NCBI RefSeq assembly: GCF_014212495.1
Contig: NZ_JACKZC010000001.1
Span: 558,001 to 622,000, forward strand
Source of the DNA: Pontibacter sp. Tf4
GTDB taxonomy: Bacteria; Bacteroidota; Bacteroidia; Cytophagales; Hymenobacteraceae
DNA length: 64,000 nucleotides
Direction of reading: 5' to 3'
The position numbers were made by a program, and so were the translations under genes. Every line of letters begins with the position of its first letter. The stretch's first letter is position 1. The notes below the pieces were generated by a model. The model was not told the DNA's origin and searched no databases. It saw only the letters and a program-made list of their open reading frames with translations. Shown piece by piece: positions 1 through 9,027 of this stretch.

Positions 1-149
1 TCCTGGCCGGAGTTGATGGCGAGCGGCGAAATAGCGGCTGCCGGCTCTGCTTCAGGTAGCGCCGCCGACTCAGCAGGCGTTACTTCGTAAAAGTATGACA
101 GGGCGAGCGACATGGCTGCCAGTATACTAAGGATGATGGTCTTTTTCAT
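1..149 (-). CDS. Secreted protein, N-terminal fragment
   Basis: The frame starts at the ATG complementary to 147-149 and runs off the left edge, so about 49 residues are visible. It opens MKKTIILSILAAMSLALSYF, a lysine pair followed by a hydrophobic stretch, as in a Sec signal peptide or N-terminal anchor. The following residues are rich in Ala, Pro and Glu, like a linker. No domain is visible and the function is unknown. It diverges from the metalloprotease-like gene at 416, leaving a 266-base spacer in which I see only a short inverted repeat (ACAGGA/TCCTGT near 243-256). Confidence 0.7.
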   Translation of the reverse strand, partial: MKKTIILSILAAMSLALSYFYEVTPAESAALPEAEPAAAISPLAINSGQ

Positions 150-415
150 AAAGTTTGGCTTGTAGGCTCCTGCACTGCGCAGTGCCACAGTTTCACCTTA
201 TTTAAGCAGCGGTTTTTGCACTAAAATCGATTTAAACTACTGACAGGACATCCTGTTTTAAGCTGCTGCGGGCAAAAATAAGTACAAAAACATTAACAGC
301 CAAACGGGCCACTTATTGTACCGGCCTGTAAATAAGATGCTTTCACCCTGCGTATATAGCCGTTCGCCCTTTGCGTTATAAGTATAGTTTAGGCTAATAT
401 TGAAAAAGGTACAAA

Positions 416-808
416 ATGGACTCCGAAAAAATAAACTATAAAATTGTAGAAAAGTCGTGGTTTGCGCGGATCGCACGCATGGTGTTAAAGAGCCGCAACG
501 TAGCCATGGTGCTGGGCAAAAGCATACACCTGAGCGGTGTAGACAAGCAAACATTTTTGAACGACAAAGGCTGGTTTGAGCATGAGCTGTGCCATATCCG
601 GCAGTTTCAGGAGCACGGGTATTTCCGGTTTTTGTGGCTGTACCTGAAGGAAAGTTACCGCGTTGGCTACTATAATAACAAGTACGAAGCAGAAGCCCGC
701 GAAGCCGGCATGAAGCACAAACGCTTTTTCAGTGAGCAGCTTGAAAAAGAAACCGGCAACATTAAACCTACAGGCTTACCATTGCCGGCTGACGAAAAGA
801 AAGTGTAA
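416..808 (+). CDS. Small HExxH-motif protein, DUF4157-like
   Basis: This encodes 130 residues with no signal peptide. Residues 56-60 read HELCH, a zinc-metalloprotease-type HExxH, followed by IRQFQEHGY and, some 35 residues later, YEAEAREAG, which could supply a glutamate ligand. DUF4157-type proteins have this arrangement (HELxH then EAEA). Proteolytic activity is inferred from the motif only, and a structural metal site is the alternative. The stop codon overlaps an AACTATAGTT palindrome at 807-816. The gene converges with the PIG-L-like gene at 829. Confidence 0.75.
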   Translation: MDSEKINYKIVEKSWFARIARMVLKSRNVAMVLGKSIHLSGVDKQTFLNDKGWFEHELCHIRQFQEHGYFRFLWLYLKESYRVGYYNNKYEAEAREAGMKHKRFFSEQLEKETGNIKPTGLPLPADEKKV

Positions 809-828
809 CTATAGTTTATATGCGCCTG

Positions 829-1716
829 TTACTCCTTTGTTATCACCCTGAAAAACTCCCGGTCAAATACTTTAAAGTAAGTTTCGGCATCAAAGTCCTG
901 GAACATGGGAATAAACTTGCCGATAGCATTAAGCTCCTCTTCACGGAACGAGCGGATAAACTCCATTTTAGTATTGGCCTGCTCCTGAATGTTAACCTGT
1001 GTGGTTGGTTCAGGCATGCCGTCGGAGTTATAAGCTTCCAGGGCCAGCATATACGGGTTGGGGTAGCCCCATTCTTCCAGCTGTTTGGTCAGGCGTTCTT
1101 TCAGGATCTTGTCTTCCATACTATCGGGGTACACGGTCTGGTAAATGTGCCCGGCTTTTATAGTTCCGGAATTAAACAGGTCGGCTACCAACTGGCTGAT
1201 CAGCACATGCTCGGGGTGGCCGTAGCCGCCAATCTCGCTGTCCATGGTAAAGATCACGGTGGGGTTATAGTCGTTTATCTTTTGCGTTAAGAGTTGCGCG
1301 AGTTCTGCTTTGTTGAACACCTTGTCAATTTCGGCTTTGGCAATGGGCATGTAAGGCGCTTCGGTCTGGCTGAAATCGGAGCGGCGCTGGTCATGTGCTT
1401 TCCAGATAAATTCCACGTCATCCATAATCAGCTGTGCTGCCTGCACCAGGGCAGTGTCGCGCTCAGGGCTTTCGCTGGTAAAAGTGATCTGTTTTATATC
1501 CCAGCCATTTTGCTGTAGTTTGGCTATCGTGCCGGACATACCTACCAGGTCGTCGTCGTGGGCGGTAACTATAAGCGCCCGCTTTTGGGTGGCTGCGCTC
1601 AGAAATGTATCGTCCTGAAAGGTCTCGGTCGGGGCCAGAGCGGTTAAATCTGCTTCGGTGGGGCCGCCGCAACTATACAGGGCAGTAAGGCAGGCAAGGG
1701 CTAAAAGTTTGCGCAT
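829..1716 (-). CDS. PIG-L/LmbE-family deacetylase, lipoprotein
   Basis: This is a 295-residue lipoprotein with lipobox LYSC (Cys16), so it should be membrane-anchored outside the cytoplasm. Residues 51-60 read TAHDDDLVGM, the family's AHxDD metal-binding and catalytic motif. A later GHPEHVLIS supplies a further zinc histidine. PIG-L/LmbE enzymes are zinc-dependent N-deacetylases acting on N-acetylglucosaminyl compounds; the substrate here is unknown. It ends a run of minus-strand genes (3178 to 829) with short gaps that may be co-transcribed. Confidence 0.88.
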   Translation of the reverse strand: MRKLLALACLTALYSCGGPTEADLTALAPTETFQDDTFLSAATQKRALIVTAHDDDLVGMSGTIAKLQQNGWDIKQITFTSESPERDTALVQAAQLIMDDVEFIWKAHDQRRSDFSQTEAPYMPIAKAEIDKVFNKAELAQLLTQKINDYNPTVIFTMDSEIGGYGHPEHVLISQLVADLFNSGTIKAGHIYQTVYPDSMEDKILKERLTKQLEEWGYPNPYMLALEAYNSDGMPEPTTQVNIQEQANTKMEFIRSFREEELNAIGKFIPMFQDFDAETYFKVFDREFFRVITKE

Positions 1717-1727
1717 CGTTTTGGCTG

Positions 1728-1910
1728 TTAAAAGTTAAATTTCTCTTTACAGTAGTGCTGTTTTTCCACAACCGTGTTTCCGGCTGCATCTGTCGTCCGA
1801 ACTATAGTTTCTTCGCATTCCTGGTGGTCGTTGCTTTTCCAGATAAAGAAAAGGGCGCTGCAGGTTAGCACAAGCGCAGCTATAAAGGCAAAGCGTGGTG
1901 TTACGGTCAT
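1728..1910 (-). CDS. Small single-span membrane protein
   Basis: This encodes 60 residues. A hydrophobic helix (about residues 8-24) is followed by a short polar tail with Cys at 32 and 53 and the stretch TDAAGNTVVEK. It lies 11 bases upstream of the PIG-L lipoprotein and 21 bases downstream of the ABM protein in the same direction, which favours a real gene in an operon. I recognise no family. Its function is unknown; the tail is probably periplasmic. Confidence 0.55.
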   Translation of the reverse strand: MTVTPRFAFIAALVLTCSALFFIWKSNDHQECEETIVRTTDAAGNTVVEKQHYCKEKFNF

Positions 1911-1931
1911 GGGGCTGAACTATAGGTTATG

Positions 1932-2246
1932 TTAATTGATGCCTGTTCCGCCTAAGATTCGGAGCTCCTGCCCCTCTTGCGGCATGCTGGCAAGTATAGG
2001 CATGGCCTGCCCGATCAGTTCGCGCACGCCCGGCACGCTCAGCGAGTTGTCGTGGTCTTCTTTGCTGTCCCAGGCTTCGGTTACCCAAACGGCATTGTCG
2101 TCTTCTTTATCAGTGCTTATCAGGTATAGTTGGCAGCCTTTGGCCGTCGAAACCAGTCTGGAGGCCTCTAACAGGATAGCTGCCAGTTTATCGCGGTTGC
2201 CTTCGGAGGCGGTAAGTTTGCCGTGCAGGCCGTAGCGGGTGGTCAT
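1932..2246 (-). CDS. ABM-domain protein (putative quinol monooxygenase)
   Basis: This encodes 104 residues, the usual size of a single antibiotic-biosynthesis-monooxygenase (ferredoxin-like) domain. Visible features are the opening RYGLHGKLTASEGNRDKLAAILLEA cut at its usual first strand and helix, then the core strand VWVTEAWDSKEDHDNSL, which matches the family's xxxEVWxxxExHxxHLxxP pattern. The family includes small cofactor-free monooxygenases (YgiN-like) but also proteins with no known activity. It is the third gene of a minus-strand run after the SRPBCC and four-helix membrane proteins. Confidence 0.82.
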   Translation of the reverse strand: MTTRYGLHGKLTASEGNRDKLAAILLEASRLVSTAKGCQLYLISTDKEDDNAVWVTEAWDSKEDHDNSLSVPGVRELIGQAMPILASMPQEGQELRILGGTGIN

Positions 2247-2271
2247 GTTGTACAGTTTTTTTAGTTATTGC

Positions 2272-2700
2272 TTAAGCTATAGTTTGGCGGGTTTTGTTGG
2301 GTGCCAGCTTGTAAGCCAGGTAAGCCATTGGCAGATAGGCGAATACCAGATCAACGATAGTATACCACACCGGCGAAGGCAGCATGAAAATGGTAGCAAT
2401 ACCGCCGGCCAGGAAGAACACGCCTATTGCCATCGCGAATTTGAACTTGTGGCTGGCGGCAACTATAGCAGCTACAAAAGCCCCTGCAAAAGTGCCCAGC
2501 GCATGCGCCAGAAACGGGAAAATAAAATGCTTCGGCTCAAACAGGTGCATGGCTGCTTTCAGGCCTTCGGAGGTGGTAACATCGGCGCCATCGGGTGGCG
2601 GAATAACAGTGCCGCTGATGTTAATAAGGCCCATGTTTACGATGCTGCCGATAACGATACCAGCAACTATGGCTAAAATGTTTCTGAGGAGGGTGTTCAT
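2272..2700 (-). CDS. Four-helix membrane protein, unknown function
   Basis: This 142-residue protein is almost wholly hydrophobic, with four predicted spans: LAIVAGIVIGSIVNMG near the start, FLAHALGTFAGAFVAAIVAA, MAIGVFFLAGGIATIF, and VDLVFAYLPMAYLAYKLA. The first loop carries the polar stretch IPPPDGAD. Conserved proteins of this shape occur widely in Bacteroidota without an assigned role. It lies 58 bases downstream of the SRPBCC gene and 25 bases upstream of the ABM gene, in the same direction. Confidence 0.75.
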   Translation of the reverse strand: MNTLLRNILAIVAGIVIGSIVNMGLINISGTVIPPPDGADVTTSEGLKAAMHLFEPKHFIFPFLAHALGTFAGAFVAAIVAASHKFKFAMAIGVFFLAGGIATIFMLPSPVWYTIVDLVFAYLPMAYLAYKLAPNKTRQTIA

Positions 2701-2758
2701 GTGGTGTGCTATAGTTTGGGTCAGGTGTTTTGCGGTTCTTATTCAGTATTTATGGCTG

Positions 2759-3178
2759 TTAGTTTGCCTCTACGTAGCGCTTAAAGTTATCCAGTATCGC
2801 TTGCCAGCCGGCGCGTTGCATTTCCACATCGTTTTCGGTTTCCGCATCAAAAATGGTGGTTACCTTTGTTGAGGTGCCGTCAAGGTCTTTAAACTCGGTT
2901 CGCACCTGTCTGCCGTCAGCTAACGTGTAAATAAGTTTTTTCTGGTCTACCACTTCATCATAAACCGCCTCAAAATCAAACCCGAAGCTGCCGTCCTTGG
3001 CTTCCATTCTGGCAAAATACTTACCACCGGCACGCAGGTCGTTTTCTGCTTTGGGGCACTGCCAGTCTGGGGTGGCAAAGTTCCAGTTTGTAATGTGGGC
3101 CGGGTTTGTATAGTACTCCCATACCTTGCTTATGCCTGCGGCTATAGTTGCCGTAATCGTGATCTGTGTTTTCTCCAT
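2759..3178 (-). CDS. SRPBCC/AHSA1-family protein
   Basis: This encodes 139 residues. The protein opens MEKTQITITATI and then has VWEYYTNPAHITNWNFA, the typical START-like entry (ligand-induced W-x-x-x-T-x-P-x-x-x-x-W pattern). The end GWQAILDNFKRYVE is the usual C-terminal helix. SRPBCC proteins bind hydrophobic ligands in a helix-grip cavity, and the AHSA1-like bacterial branch has no agreed role. It is the first gene of the minus-strand run leading to the PIG-L lipoprotein. About 86 bases separate it from the lipoprotein gene at 3265. Confidence 0.87.
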   Translation of the reverse strand: MEKTQITITATIAAGISKVWEYYTNPAHITNWNFATPDWQCPKAENDLRAGGKYFARMEAKDGSFGFDFEAVYDEVVDQKKLIYTLADGRQVRTEFKDLDGTSTKVTTIFDAETENDVEMQRAGWQAILDNFKRYVEAN

Positions 3179-3264
3179 GGTTAGTTTATTTAGTTTAGTA
3201 TGTGGGCTTTTGTGTGGTTGTTTTAGTGTGTATATGCGCTGTAGTTATTGGTGCGAGTGGAAAT

Positions 3265-3612
3265 TTATGCCTTAATCCCAACTATACCGATATACTTTGC
3301 CTTTTCAAAGAACTCACGGCATGTCTTCTCATTTCCGGTTTCGCATAAGGTATTGCCATTGCAATCAGTCGGATTAATTGCCACATCCGCACAATGATTA
3401 TCTAACACATAGTATTGCTTGTTCTGGTACTCATACAGCCGCAGGAAGAACTTACAACCTACATCTTCACCTTTGTAGCTGAGCATCTCATTTTGTTTCA
3501 GGTATGATTCCATGCAATCCGCAATACATGTAACTTCCTCTTTTTTATCGCAGCCCAAGCCTATAAAGGAAAGGATAATCAAAATGATGGATAAGCTTGT
3601 TTTGACTTTCAT
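3265..3612 (-). CDS. Cys-rich lipoprotein, unknown function
   Basis: This encodes 115 residues with a lipoprotein signal ending LGC at Cys21. The mature part is rich in cysteine (CIADC, GCKFF, HCADV, DCNGNTLC, KTC), which suggests several disulfides in the periplasm or on the surface. I recognise no domain. Base composition looks more A+T-rich than the neighbouring housekeeping genes, as does the next lipoprotein gene, so both may be lineage-specific or acquired. Confidence 0.7.
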   Translation of the reverse strand: MKVKTSLSIILIILSFIGLGCDKKEEVTCIADCMESYLKQNEMLSYKGEDVGCKFFLRLYEYQNKQYYVLDNHCADVAINPTDCNGNTLCETGNEKTCREFFEKAKYIGIVGIKA

Positions 3613-3721
3613 GGCCAGAATTGAGGCATAGATTTAATTTATTTCATTACGCACTAACGTGATCGTGTATACCCTGTGTGAGGCTTTCCGCTGAAGCATA
3701 AGGTATACACATTGTTGGTCC

Positions 3722-4642
3722 TTAGTATTTCTTATGCTCAATTCGCTTGTTATCTGACAACTCATACTCCGAGCCGTTATAGATGCCTACTAAGTATTCA
3801 TCCAAAGCCCCTGATTCTGGTAGGACAATGTTTACAAGTAAGACTGGCATTCCGTTGATTTCTATTGGAGTTGGTAAAACGTCCGCAATCATATACTCCT
3901 CGTCCAGGCGCTTTAAGACTTTTATAGTGTTGTTCCTAAATTCAGTTAAGTATGAAATAGTCTTGCCATCTGCCTGATTGAATGCAATAAATGAGAGTAC
4001 CAAATCGTAGGGCTGAACGCTCACATGTTGTTGATTCCAAATATATTCAGGCTTTATGTTTAGTTCTGCTTTTATCCTATCCGATAGGCCCTCATCCTGT
4101 ATCGGATGGCTTGACATATCTTCAAGATTCACTTCATCGAAGCTGAGGCAATAGAATGATTTACCTTTTCCTTTAATGGGGCCTTCTGGTTTGTAAGTTG
4201 CTATGAACCCGTTGTAGAAAGAAATAAGGTACTCCGTTCTTACCAGCTTTGCACGTGCCACAAACTGGTGTTGTTCGTCATATATTTGAAGCACTTGAGG
4301 AAGTGAACTTAGATCAAACTCTTCTTTTGCCAGTTGCATAGGAAACTCATATCTAGCTAATTCATCCTCTTCATAAATCAAGGCCTCTCTTTTGTTACTT
4401 AATGCTTCAAACTCCTCAGAGGAGAGTTGCCGTTTCGAGTCCAGGAAAATGTAGAAGTCTCCAGTCTCTGGGAAATAGTCTATTTTGTTCAAATAGGTAG
4501 ATGAGTCTAAACTAGATTCCTCATGTTCAGATTTATGCACTACATCTTGTTTATGCATCACATCTTGGGTTTCATTACTCTCCGTTTTGCTTGAACAGGA
4601 AAGTAACAATGTTAAAAGAACAATTTGATAGAGTGATTTCAT
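3722..4642 (-). CDS. Lipoprotein of 306 residues, unknown function
   Basis: The signal peptide ends at Cys16 (LLLSCSSK). A near-duplicated decapeptide MHKQDVVHKS / VMHKQDV lies in the acidic linker around residues 25-40, followed by a mixed alpha/beta region with no motif I know. The A+T-rich composition resembles the gene at 3265. Downstream of its start (4643-5055) there is no gene, only an AACTATAG site near 4662 and the terminator at 4917-4948. Confidence 0.7.
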   Translation of the reverse strand: MKSLYQIVLLTLLLSCSSKTESNETQDVMHKQDVVHKSEHEESSLDSSTYLNKIDYFPETGDFYIFLDSKRQLSSEEFEALSNKREALIYEEDELARYEFPMQLAKEEFDLSSLPQVLQIYDEQHQFVARAKLVRTEYLISFYNGFIATYKPEGPIKGKGKSFYCLSFDEVNLEDMSSHPIQDEGLSDRIKAELNIKPEYIWNQQHVSVQPYDLVLSFIAFNQADGKTISYLTEFRNNTIKVLKRLDEEYMIADVLPTPIEINGMPVLLVNIVLPESGALDEYLVGIYNGSEYELSDNKRIEHKKY

Positions 4643-4916
4643 TAATTCATATTAGGGCCAACTATAGTATAAACCACAACCTACGCTTATCTGCACTATA
4701 AACGTAATTGTTCATTTCATTAGACTGCACCTAAAACCATTGATCGGCCTAATATTGCAGCTTATATTTTATTTATACAATATAGTAGATTTAGCTGAAC
4801 CTGGCAAACTGAAGGATAGATGAAAGGTATGGGCGGCAGGTGTAAGTAATTGTGTGGACTGAGGCTTGGAGGCAGTAAAGGTGGGTATTTTAAGGCATGG
4901 CAAGTGCAGAGGCGTA

Positions 4917-4948
4917 TAAAAAACAAAAGGCTCCTTTTGCAAGGAGCC
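4917..4948 (-). terminator. Terminator of the PepSY gene
   Basis: An 8-bp stem (GGCTCCTT at 4929-4936, AAGGAGCC at 4941-4948) with a TTGC loop is followed on the minus strand by a run of T. It lies about 110 bases beyond the stop of the PepSY gene. Confidence 0.75.
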
Positions 4949-5055
4949 CTCGTTTATGAATAAGTTTATAAAAAACTTTTCAACTTTTAGCCATCCCTTT
5001 TTACGGGCGGGTTTTACCTAAGGTTACAGATTCCTGAAAAAAAATTAAAAAATTT

Positions 5056-6267
5056 TTAAGCGGCTGCAATTGATCGTGGTCTCTGCTTTTTCTTGCCCTT
5101 CTTTTTAAGCTTATTGATCCAGATTATAGTGCCTGTAACCGGTAAGCTGGTGGCTACCAGGCAGGCCAGGAAGTACAGGATCTTGGAGAACGTGCCGTAT
5201 ACATCGCCCAGGTGCAGCGGCTTTATCAACGATACGATCTGCTCGTTCAGGGGCTTTTCGGCGAAGATGTCTACTTTCAGGGGCAGGCCGTTGTGCTGGT
5301 CCAGCTGTACTTTGTCGGATGCGTTAAGGGCCATAAAGCCGGCTTTGCTCTTGGTGACAACTATAGCAGTGGTGTTGTTATCGGGCAGCGATATGCGCAG
5401 GTTGCCCTCGTAAGGCAGCAGTTTATTGGCTCTTGCTACAAAATCCCCGGTCGATAAGGTGGCGGCATCGGCTCCGGCAAAGGTAGCCATTGGTTTTTCT
5501 TTGCGGCCTTTAAATACCTCAGCTCCCATTACCTTGCCCAGTGCTTCGCGGTACCACTCAAACGACCAGCAAAGGCCTGTCAGCGCCATGATCAGCAGCA
5601 GGATAAAACTATAGAACCCAAAGGTGTTGTGCAGGTCGTGGTTAATGCGCTTCCAGTTGCCGCTTGTTTTTATTTTAAGGCCCTGCTTCCAGTTGCGCAG
5701 CTTTTTAGGCCACCACAGCACAATGCCGGTTAAGCAAAGTATCGCAAAAATGATGGTAGAAACCCCAACTATAATACGACCTACACTATCGCCCATCAAA
5801 AGCCAGCGGTGCATTTTCATTACCGTGCCAAAGAACTCGGATGCCGGGCCCTCGGTGGTGCCTAAAACGTCGCCGGTGTAAGGGTTTACAAAGTAGGTGG
5901 TTGGTCTTGGTCCGCCTTCGCCACCTTTGCCTTCCGCTTTTGCTCCGGGTTTGCCGGCAGGTTTTTCGGGGGCGGGAGGGGCTATGCTTACTTTGTAGCT
6001 TTCTTCTTTGGCAGCCGGTATTTCCAGGCTCACTACTTTGCCGGGTTGCTCCTGTTCCAGTCTGGCTATTAGCTCATCGGTTGGTATGGGCTGGGCAATG
6101 GCAGGCACATCCACGCTATATTTTTCAGGTTCCAGCAGCTGCTCAATATCCGCACGGAAAGTATAGATAGTGCCCGTAAGGCAAACTATAAACAGCACCA
6201 GGCCGCTGGCAATGCCCAGCCAAAGGTGCACATCGTTAAAAAGCTTGCGCAAACTATAGTTTTTCAT
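5056..6267 (-). CDS. PepSY-associated membrane protein, ferric-reductase-like
   Basis: This 403-residue protein has four membrane spans: LWLGIASGLVLFIVCLTG at the N-terminus, VGVSTIIFAILCLTGIVLWW, FYSFILLLIMALTGLCWSF, and YFLACLVATSLPVTGTIIWI. Large periplasmic segments contain PepSY-type repeats, with a Pro/Gly/Lys-rich linker near residues 95-115. Proteins of this PepSY_TM group accompany TonB siderophore receptors and are thought to reduce or release iron, with histidines in the helices as heme-ligand candidates. Here it lies 86 bases downstream of such a receptor, with a terminator-like hairpin between them. Confidence 0.85.
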   Translation of the reverse strand: MKNYSLRKLFNDVHLWLGIASGLVLFIVCLTGTIYTFRADIEQLLEPEKYSVDVPAIAQPIPTDELIARLEQEQPGKVVSLEIPAAKEESYKVSIAPPAPEKPAGKPGAKAEGKGGEGGPRPTTYFVNPYTGDVLGTTEGPASEFFGTVMKMHRWLLMGDSVGRIIVGVSTIIFAILCLTGIVLWWPKKLRNWKQGLKIKTSGNWKRINHDLHNTFGFYSFILLLIMALTGLCWSFEWYREALGKVMGAEVFKGRKEKPMATFAGADAATLSTGDFVARANKLLPYEGNLRISLPDNNTTAIVVTKSKAGFMALNASDKVQLDQHNGLPLKVDIFAEKPLNEQIVSLIKPLHLGDVYGTFSKILYFLACLVATSLPVTGTIIWINKLKKKGKKKQRPRSIAAA

Positions 6268-6302
6268 GGAGTTAGAGAGCGTTTAGTGTTATAGGTGCTA
6301 TA

Positions 6303-6337
6303 GAAAAAAGCTGCCGGTAAATATCGGCAGCTTTTTT
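6303..6337. terminator. Hairpin between TonB receptor and PepSY gene
   Basis: The stem GCTGCCG (6310-6316) / CGGCAGC (6325-6331) is flanked by A6 on the left and T6 on the right, so it can end transcription in either direction. It lies in the 86-base gap between two same-strand genes, so it probably acts as a leaky terminator lowering PepSY expression relative to the receptor (inference). Confidence 0.7.
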
Positions 6338-6353
6338 ATTATATGGAATAAGT

Positions 6354-8780
6354 CTAATTAAATTTATATGTCAGTACGCCGGCCACATTGCGGGGCTCTA
6401 TCGGGTTAATGAAAGAGGTACGGTAAGCGTTGTAGCCACTGGCATCCAGAATGTTGTTGGCCAGCAGGCGCAGCCCGATGCTCTTATTGATCTGGTAGCT
6501 GGCCTGCAGGTTTACCGTAGTGTATGCTTTCAGGTTCCATGGCTTCTGGCCCGGCGTAATTTCGTGGTAATCTATACCGGCTTTGGTCCAGTCGTTTATC
6601 GGGCGCTCGCCTACATAGTATACGCCACCACCCAGCGACAGGCCTTTAAACGTGCCGTATTGCACCTGGTAGTTTGCCCAGAAGTTAGCAGTATGGTCCG
6701 GCGTATTTAGTGGCGACGAACCTTCTACAAACGTGGTGTGCTCTTTATACTTGGCGCTGATGCGGGCGTAACCGGCTATCAGTTCCAGGTTTTGCAGTAC
6801 GCGGCCTACCAGCTCTACTTCCACACCTTTGCGTTCATCGTTACCACCTTTTATGTAATAAGGCATCTGTATCAGCACACCGTTGGCATCGCGTTCTACG
6901 GCCTGTATGTTCATGTTGCGGTTGTTTATCTTGTAGAGTGTCAGGTTAAAGCGAAGGCGGTTATCCAGCCAGTCCGATTTTATGCCTGCTTCCAGCTGGT
7001 CGATGCGCTCGTTGCCCAGTTCATTTCCATCCTTATCGAGGCGTGTAGCGGTGCGTGGGTTGGTGCTGTTGGTGTACGAGGCAAATACGTTCAGGCCTTT
7101 GTAAGGTGTAAGGATGATACCTGCCAGTGGGTTAATAGCATCACCTCTAACTATAGTTGCGTTGGCAGAGCTGCGGCTTTCGGTGGTGCTGTAACGTGCG
7201 CCCAGCATGGCTTTGGCCCACGGCGTAAACTCCATCACATCCTGTACCATAAAGCCTACACTGGCCTCGTTGCTTATAGTTGTGCTGTTGATCTTGGATG
7301 GTGCCGGCTTCGGCATTGTGTTCGGGATGTCGGTGTACACGTCAATAGTATCCATGATGGTGGAAGCGTAGGTTGGCAGCTCCAGGTTTGTTGTCCTGAA
7401 ATCCATACCCGTCTGGAACGTGTGCTTGATAAAACCGGTCTTTACATCCTGGCCGATCAGGTCGAGCTGCACCACGGTGTTCTTATCCATGCGGTTAGAC
7501 TGTGTGATGGAGCGCTGGCGCTGGTTGCCCGGCAGGATAAAGTTGCCATCGGCATCGCGCTTGCCCTGGCTCAGGCTGGTAGCAACTTCAGGCACCTCCA
7601 GGTTAGAACGGAAGAAAGCGGCACGCACGTTATAGTTGTCGCTTAGTTTGCGGTTCAGGCGGGCAGCAAAGGTGGTATTTTTAGTAATGGTGCGGTCTGT
7701 AGTAAAGCCCAGGAATTTTTCGAACGGCAAACTATAGATGTTGTACGTGTCGTCTGTTAAGGCTATAGTTCCGAGGTCCGGGGTGCGGCTGTCGTTCATA
7801 TGGTCCATTTCCAGGGTCAGGGTGGTCATGTCATCGGGCTTCCACTCCAGCGACGGGTTAATGTAGAATTTCTCCAGTGATACACCTTTTCTGTAACTAT
7901 CGGCACGCTCCAAAGCGGCATTCAGGCGGAAGGCAACCGTCCTGGATTGGTTTAAGGGGCCGTATACATCAAACGACGGTCGTACCTGCCCGAAACTGCC
8001 AACACGCAACGAAGCATAGCCGCCTTTCTCATATTTAGGTGTTTTGGTAACAATGTTCACAATACCGCCCGGGCTGCCCAGGTCGCCGGCTACACCTTGT
8101 GTAATAGAGCTGGCACCTTTCATTACCTGTATACTTTCCACGCCTTCCATATCAGTCAGCACGCCCACTCCCCTGAAATCGGAGTTGATGCGCACGCCGT
8201 TCTTTACAACCGGTATGCCCCGGAACCCACGCGAGGAGATGCTTTCGCGCTTGTTACCATAGGTAGCAAAGTTGTAAACGCCCGGCACGTTGCGGGTCAC
8301 GTCGGTTATGGTCAGGGCGCCTTGCTCGCGTATCAGCCTGTCAGATACTACCGAGATGCTCTGGATCTGGTCGCTTGGTTTCAGGGGCAGGCGGGTAATT
8401 ACATCCAGTTTCTCTGGTTGTCTGTCCGGCACGCCAAAAATCTCTACTTCGGCTATCTGGTTGCTTTTAGGCAGTAATGTAAACGAGAGGGTGGTCGTTT
8501 CGCCGGAGTTCAGGGTCACCTGTTGGGCGCTGCTTTCGAAGCCAAGCAGCAGGGCATGTGCTTTGTAAGTGCCGGCAGGCAGCCTGTTCAGTTCAAACGA
8601 ACCGTCTTCTTGTGTCATGGTCCCGAAACTAGTGCCTTCCAAAACCACACTGGCAAATTCGATGGGGTTGCCGTTGGCGTCAGTTACTTTTCCGGTCAGG
8701 GTAGCACGGCTGTTGTGTTGTGCCGATAATATGCCGGGCATCATAAAGAGCAGGCATATAAGTGTAAACTTGTTAAACAT
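6354..8780 (-). CDS. TonB-dependent siderophore receptor
   Basis: This is an 808-residue outer-membrane receptor. A signal peptide (ends LSAQ) is followed by a CarboxypepD_reg-like domain (about 28-105; LTGKVTDANGNPIEFASVVL). A plug domain (about 130-245) has the family phrases SRGFRGI and GSPGGIVNIVTK. The rest is a 22-strand-type barrel ending in YKFN with the terminal aromatic. The architecture matches ferric-siderophore (FoxA/FhuA-like) receptors; the ligand cannot be read from the sequence. The upstream region holds an inverted repeat overlapping the probable promoter (8820-8836). The PepSY protein follows. Confidence 0.93.
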   Translation of the reverse strand: MFNKFTLICLLFMMPGILSAQHNSRATLTGKVTDANGNPIEFASVVLEGTSFGTMTQEDGSFELNRLPAGTYKAHALLLGFESSAQQVTLNSGETTTLSFTLLPKSNQIAEVEIFGVPDRQPEKLDVITRLPLKPSDQIQSISVVSDRLIREQGALTITDVTRNVPGVYNFATYGNKRESISSRGFRGIPVVKNGVRINSDFRGVGVLTDMEGVESIQVMKGASSITQGVAGDLGSPGGIVNIVTKTPKYEKGGYASLRVGSFGQVRPSFDVYGPLNQSRTVAFRLNAALERADSYRKGVSLEKFYINPSLEWKPDDMTTLTLEMDHMNDSRTPDLGTIALTDDTYNIYSLPFEKFLGFTTDRTITKNTTFAARLNRKLSDNYNVRAAFFRSNLEVPEVATSLSQGKRDADGNFILPGNQRQRSITQSNRMDKNTVVQLDLIGQDVKTGFIKHTFQTGMDFRTTNLELPTYASTIMDTIDVYTDIPNTMPKPAPSKINSTTISNEASVGFMVQDVMEFTPWAKAMLGARYSTTESRSSANATIVRGDAINPLAGIILTPYKGLNVFASYTNSTNPRTATRLDKDGNELGNERIDQLEAGIKSDWLDNRLRFNLTLYKINNRNMNIQAVERDANGVLIQMPYYIKGGNDERKGVEVELVGRVLQNLELIAGYARISAKYKEHTTFVEGSSPLNTPDHTANFWANYQVQYGTFKGLSLGGGVYYVGERPINDWTKAGIDYHEITPGQKPWNLKAYTTVNLQASYQINKSIGLRLLANNILDASGYNAYRTSFINPIEPRNVAGVLTYKFN

Positions 8781-8819
8781 ATAGGTGGAATGTATACGAG
8801 TTGAGTTATGTTGTTTTTA

Positions 8820-8836
8820 TTTAGATTAATTCTAAA
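8820..8836. promoter_or_regulatory. Candidate metal-repressor operator
   Basis: TTTAGATTAATTCTAAA has perfect 6-base arms (TTTAGA/TCTAAA) around five A/T bases, 40 bases upstream of the TonB receptor start. Size and shape resemble DtxR/Fur-class iron operators, and the gene is an iron-uptake receptor. Which repressor binds is inference. Confidence 0.45.
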
Positions 8837-9027
8837 CAGTGCAAACATAGTAACAACCAGTCTATAGTTCCAAACTATTTTTCTTTCTTTTTATCCGGCA
8901 TACTGCAGGCAGCTGGTTGTGCTAACTATAGTTTAAACAATGCTGTGTATTGACAATCAGTGGTTTAACCTATATGGTGTCCTGTCGTTTAAAATATGGA
9001 ATACAATCATTTTAAAGAGACAGAACT

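Noticed and set aside
258..554. 98-codon minus-strand frame
   Set aside because: It overlaps the HExxH gene on the other strand and has a Cys/Phe/Leu-rich composition typical of a shadow frame.
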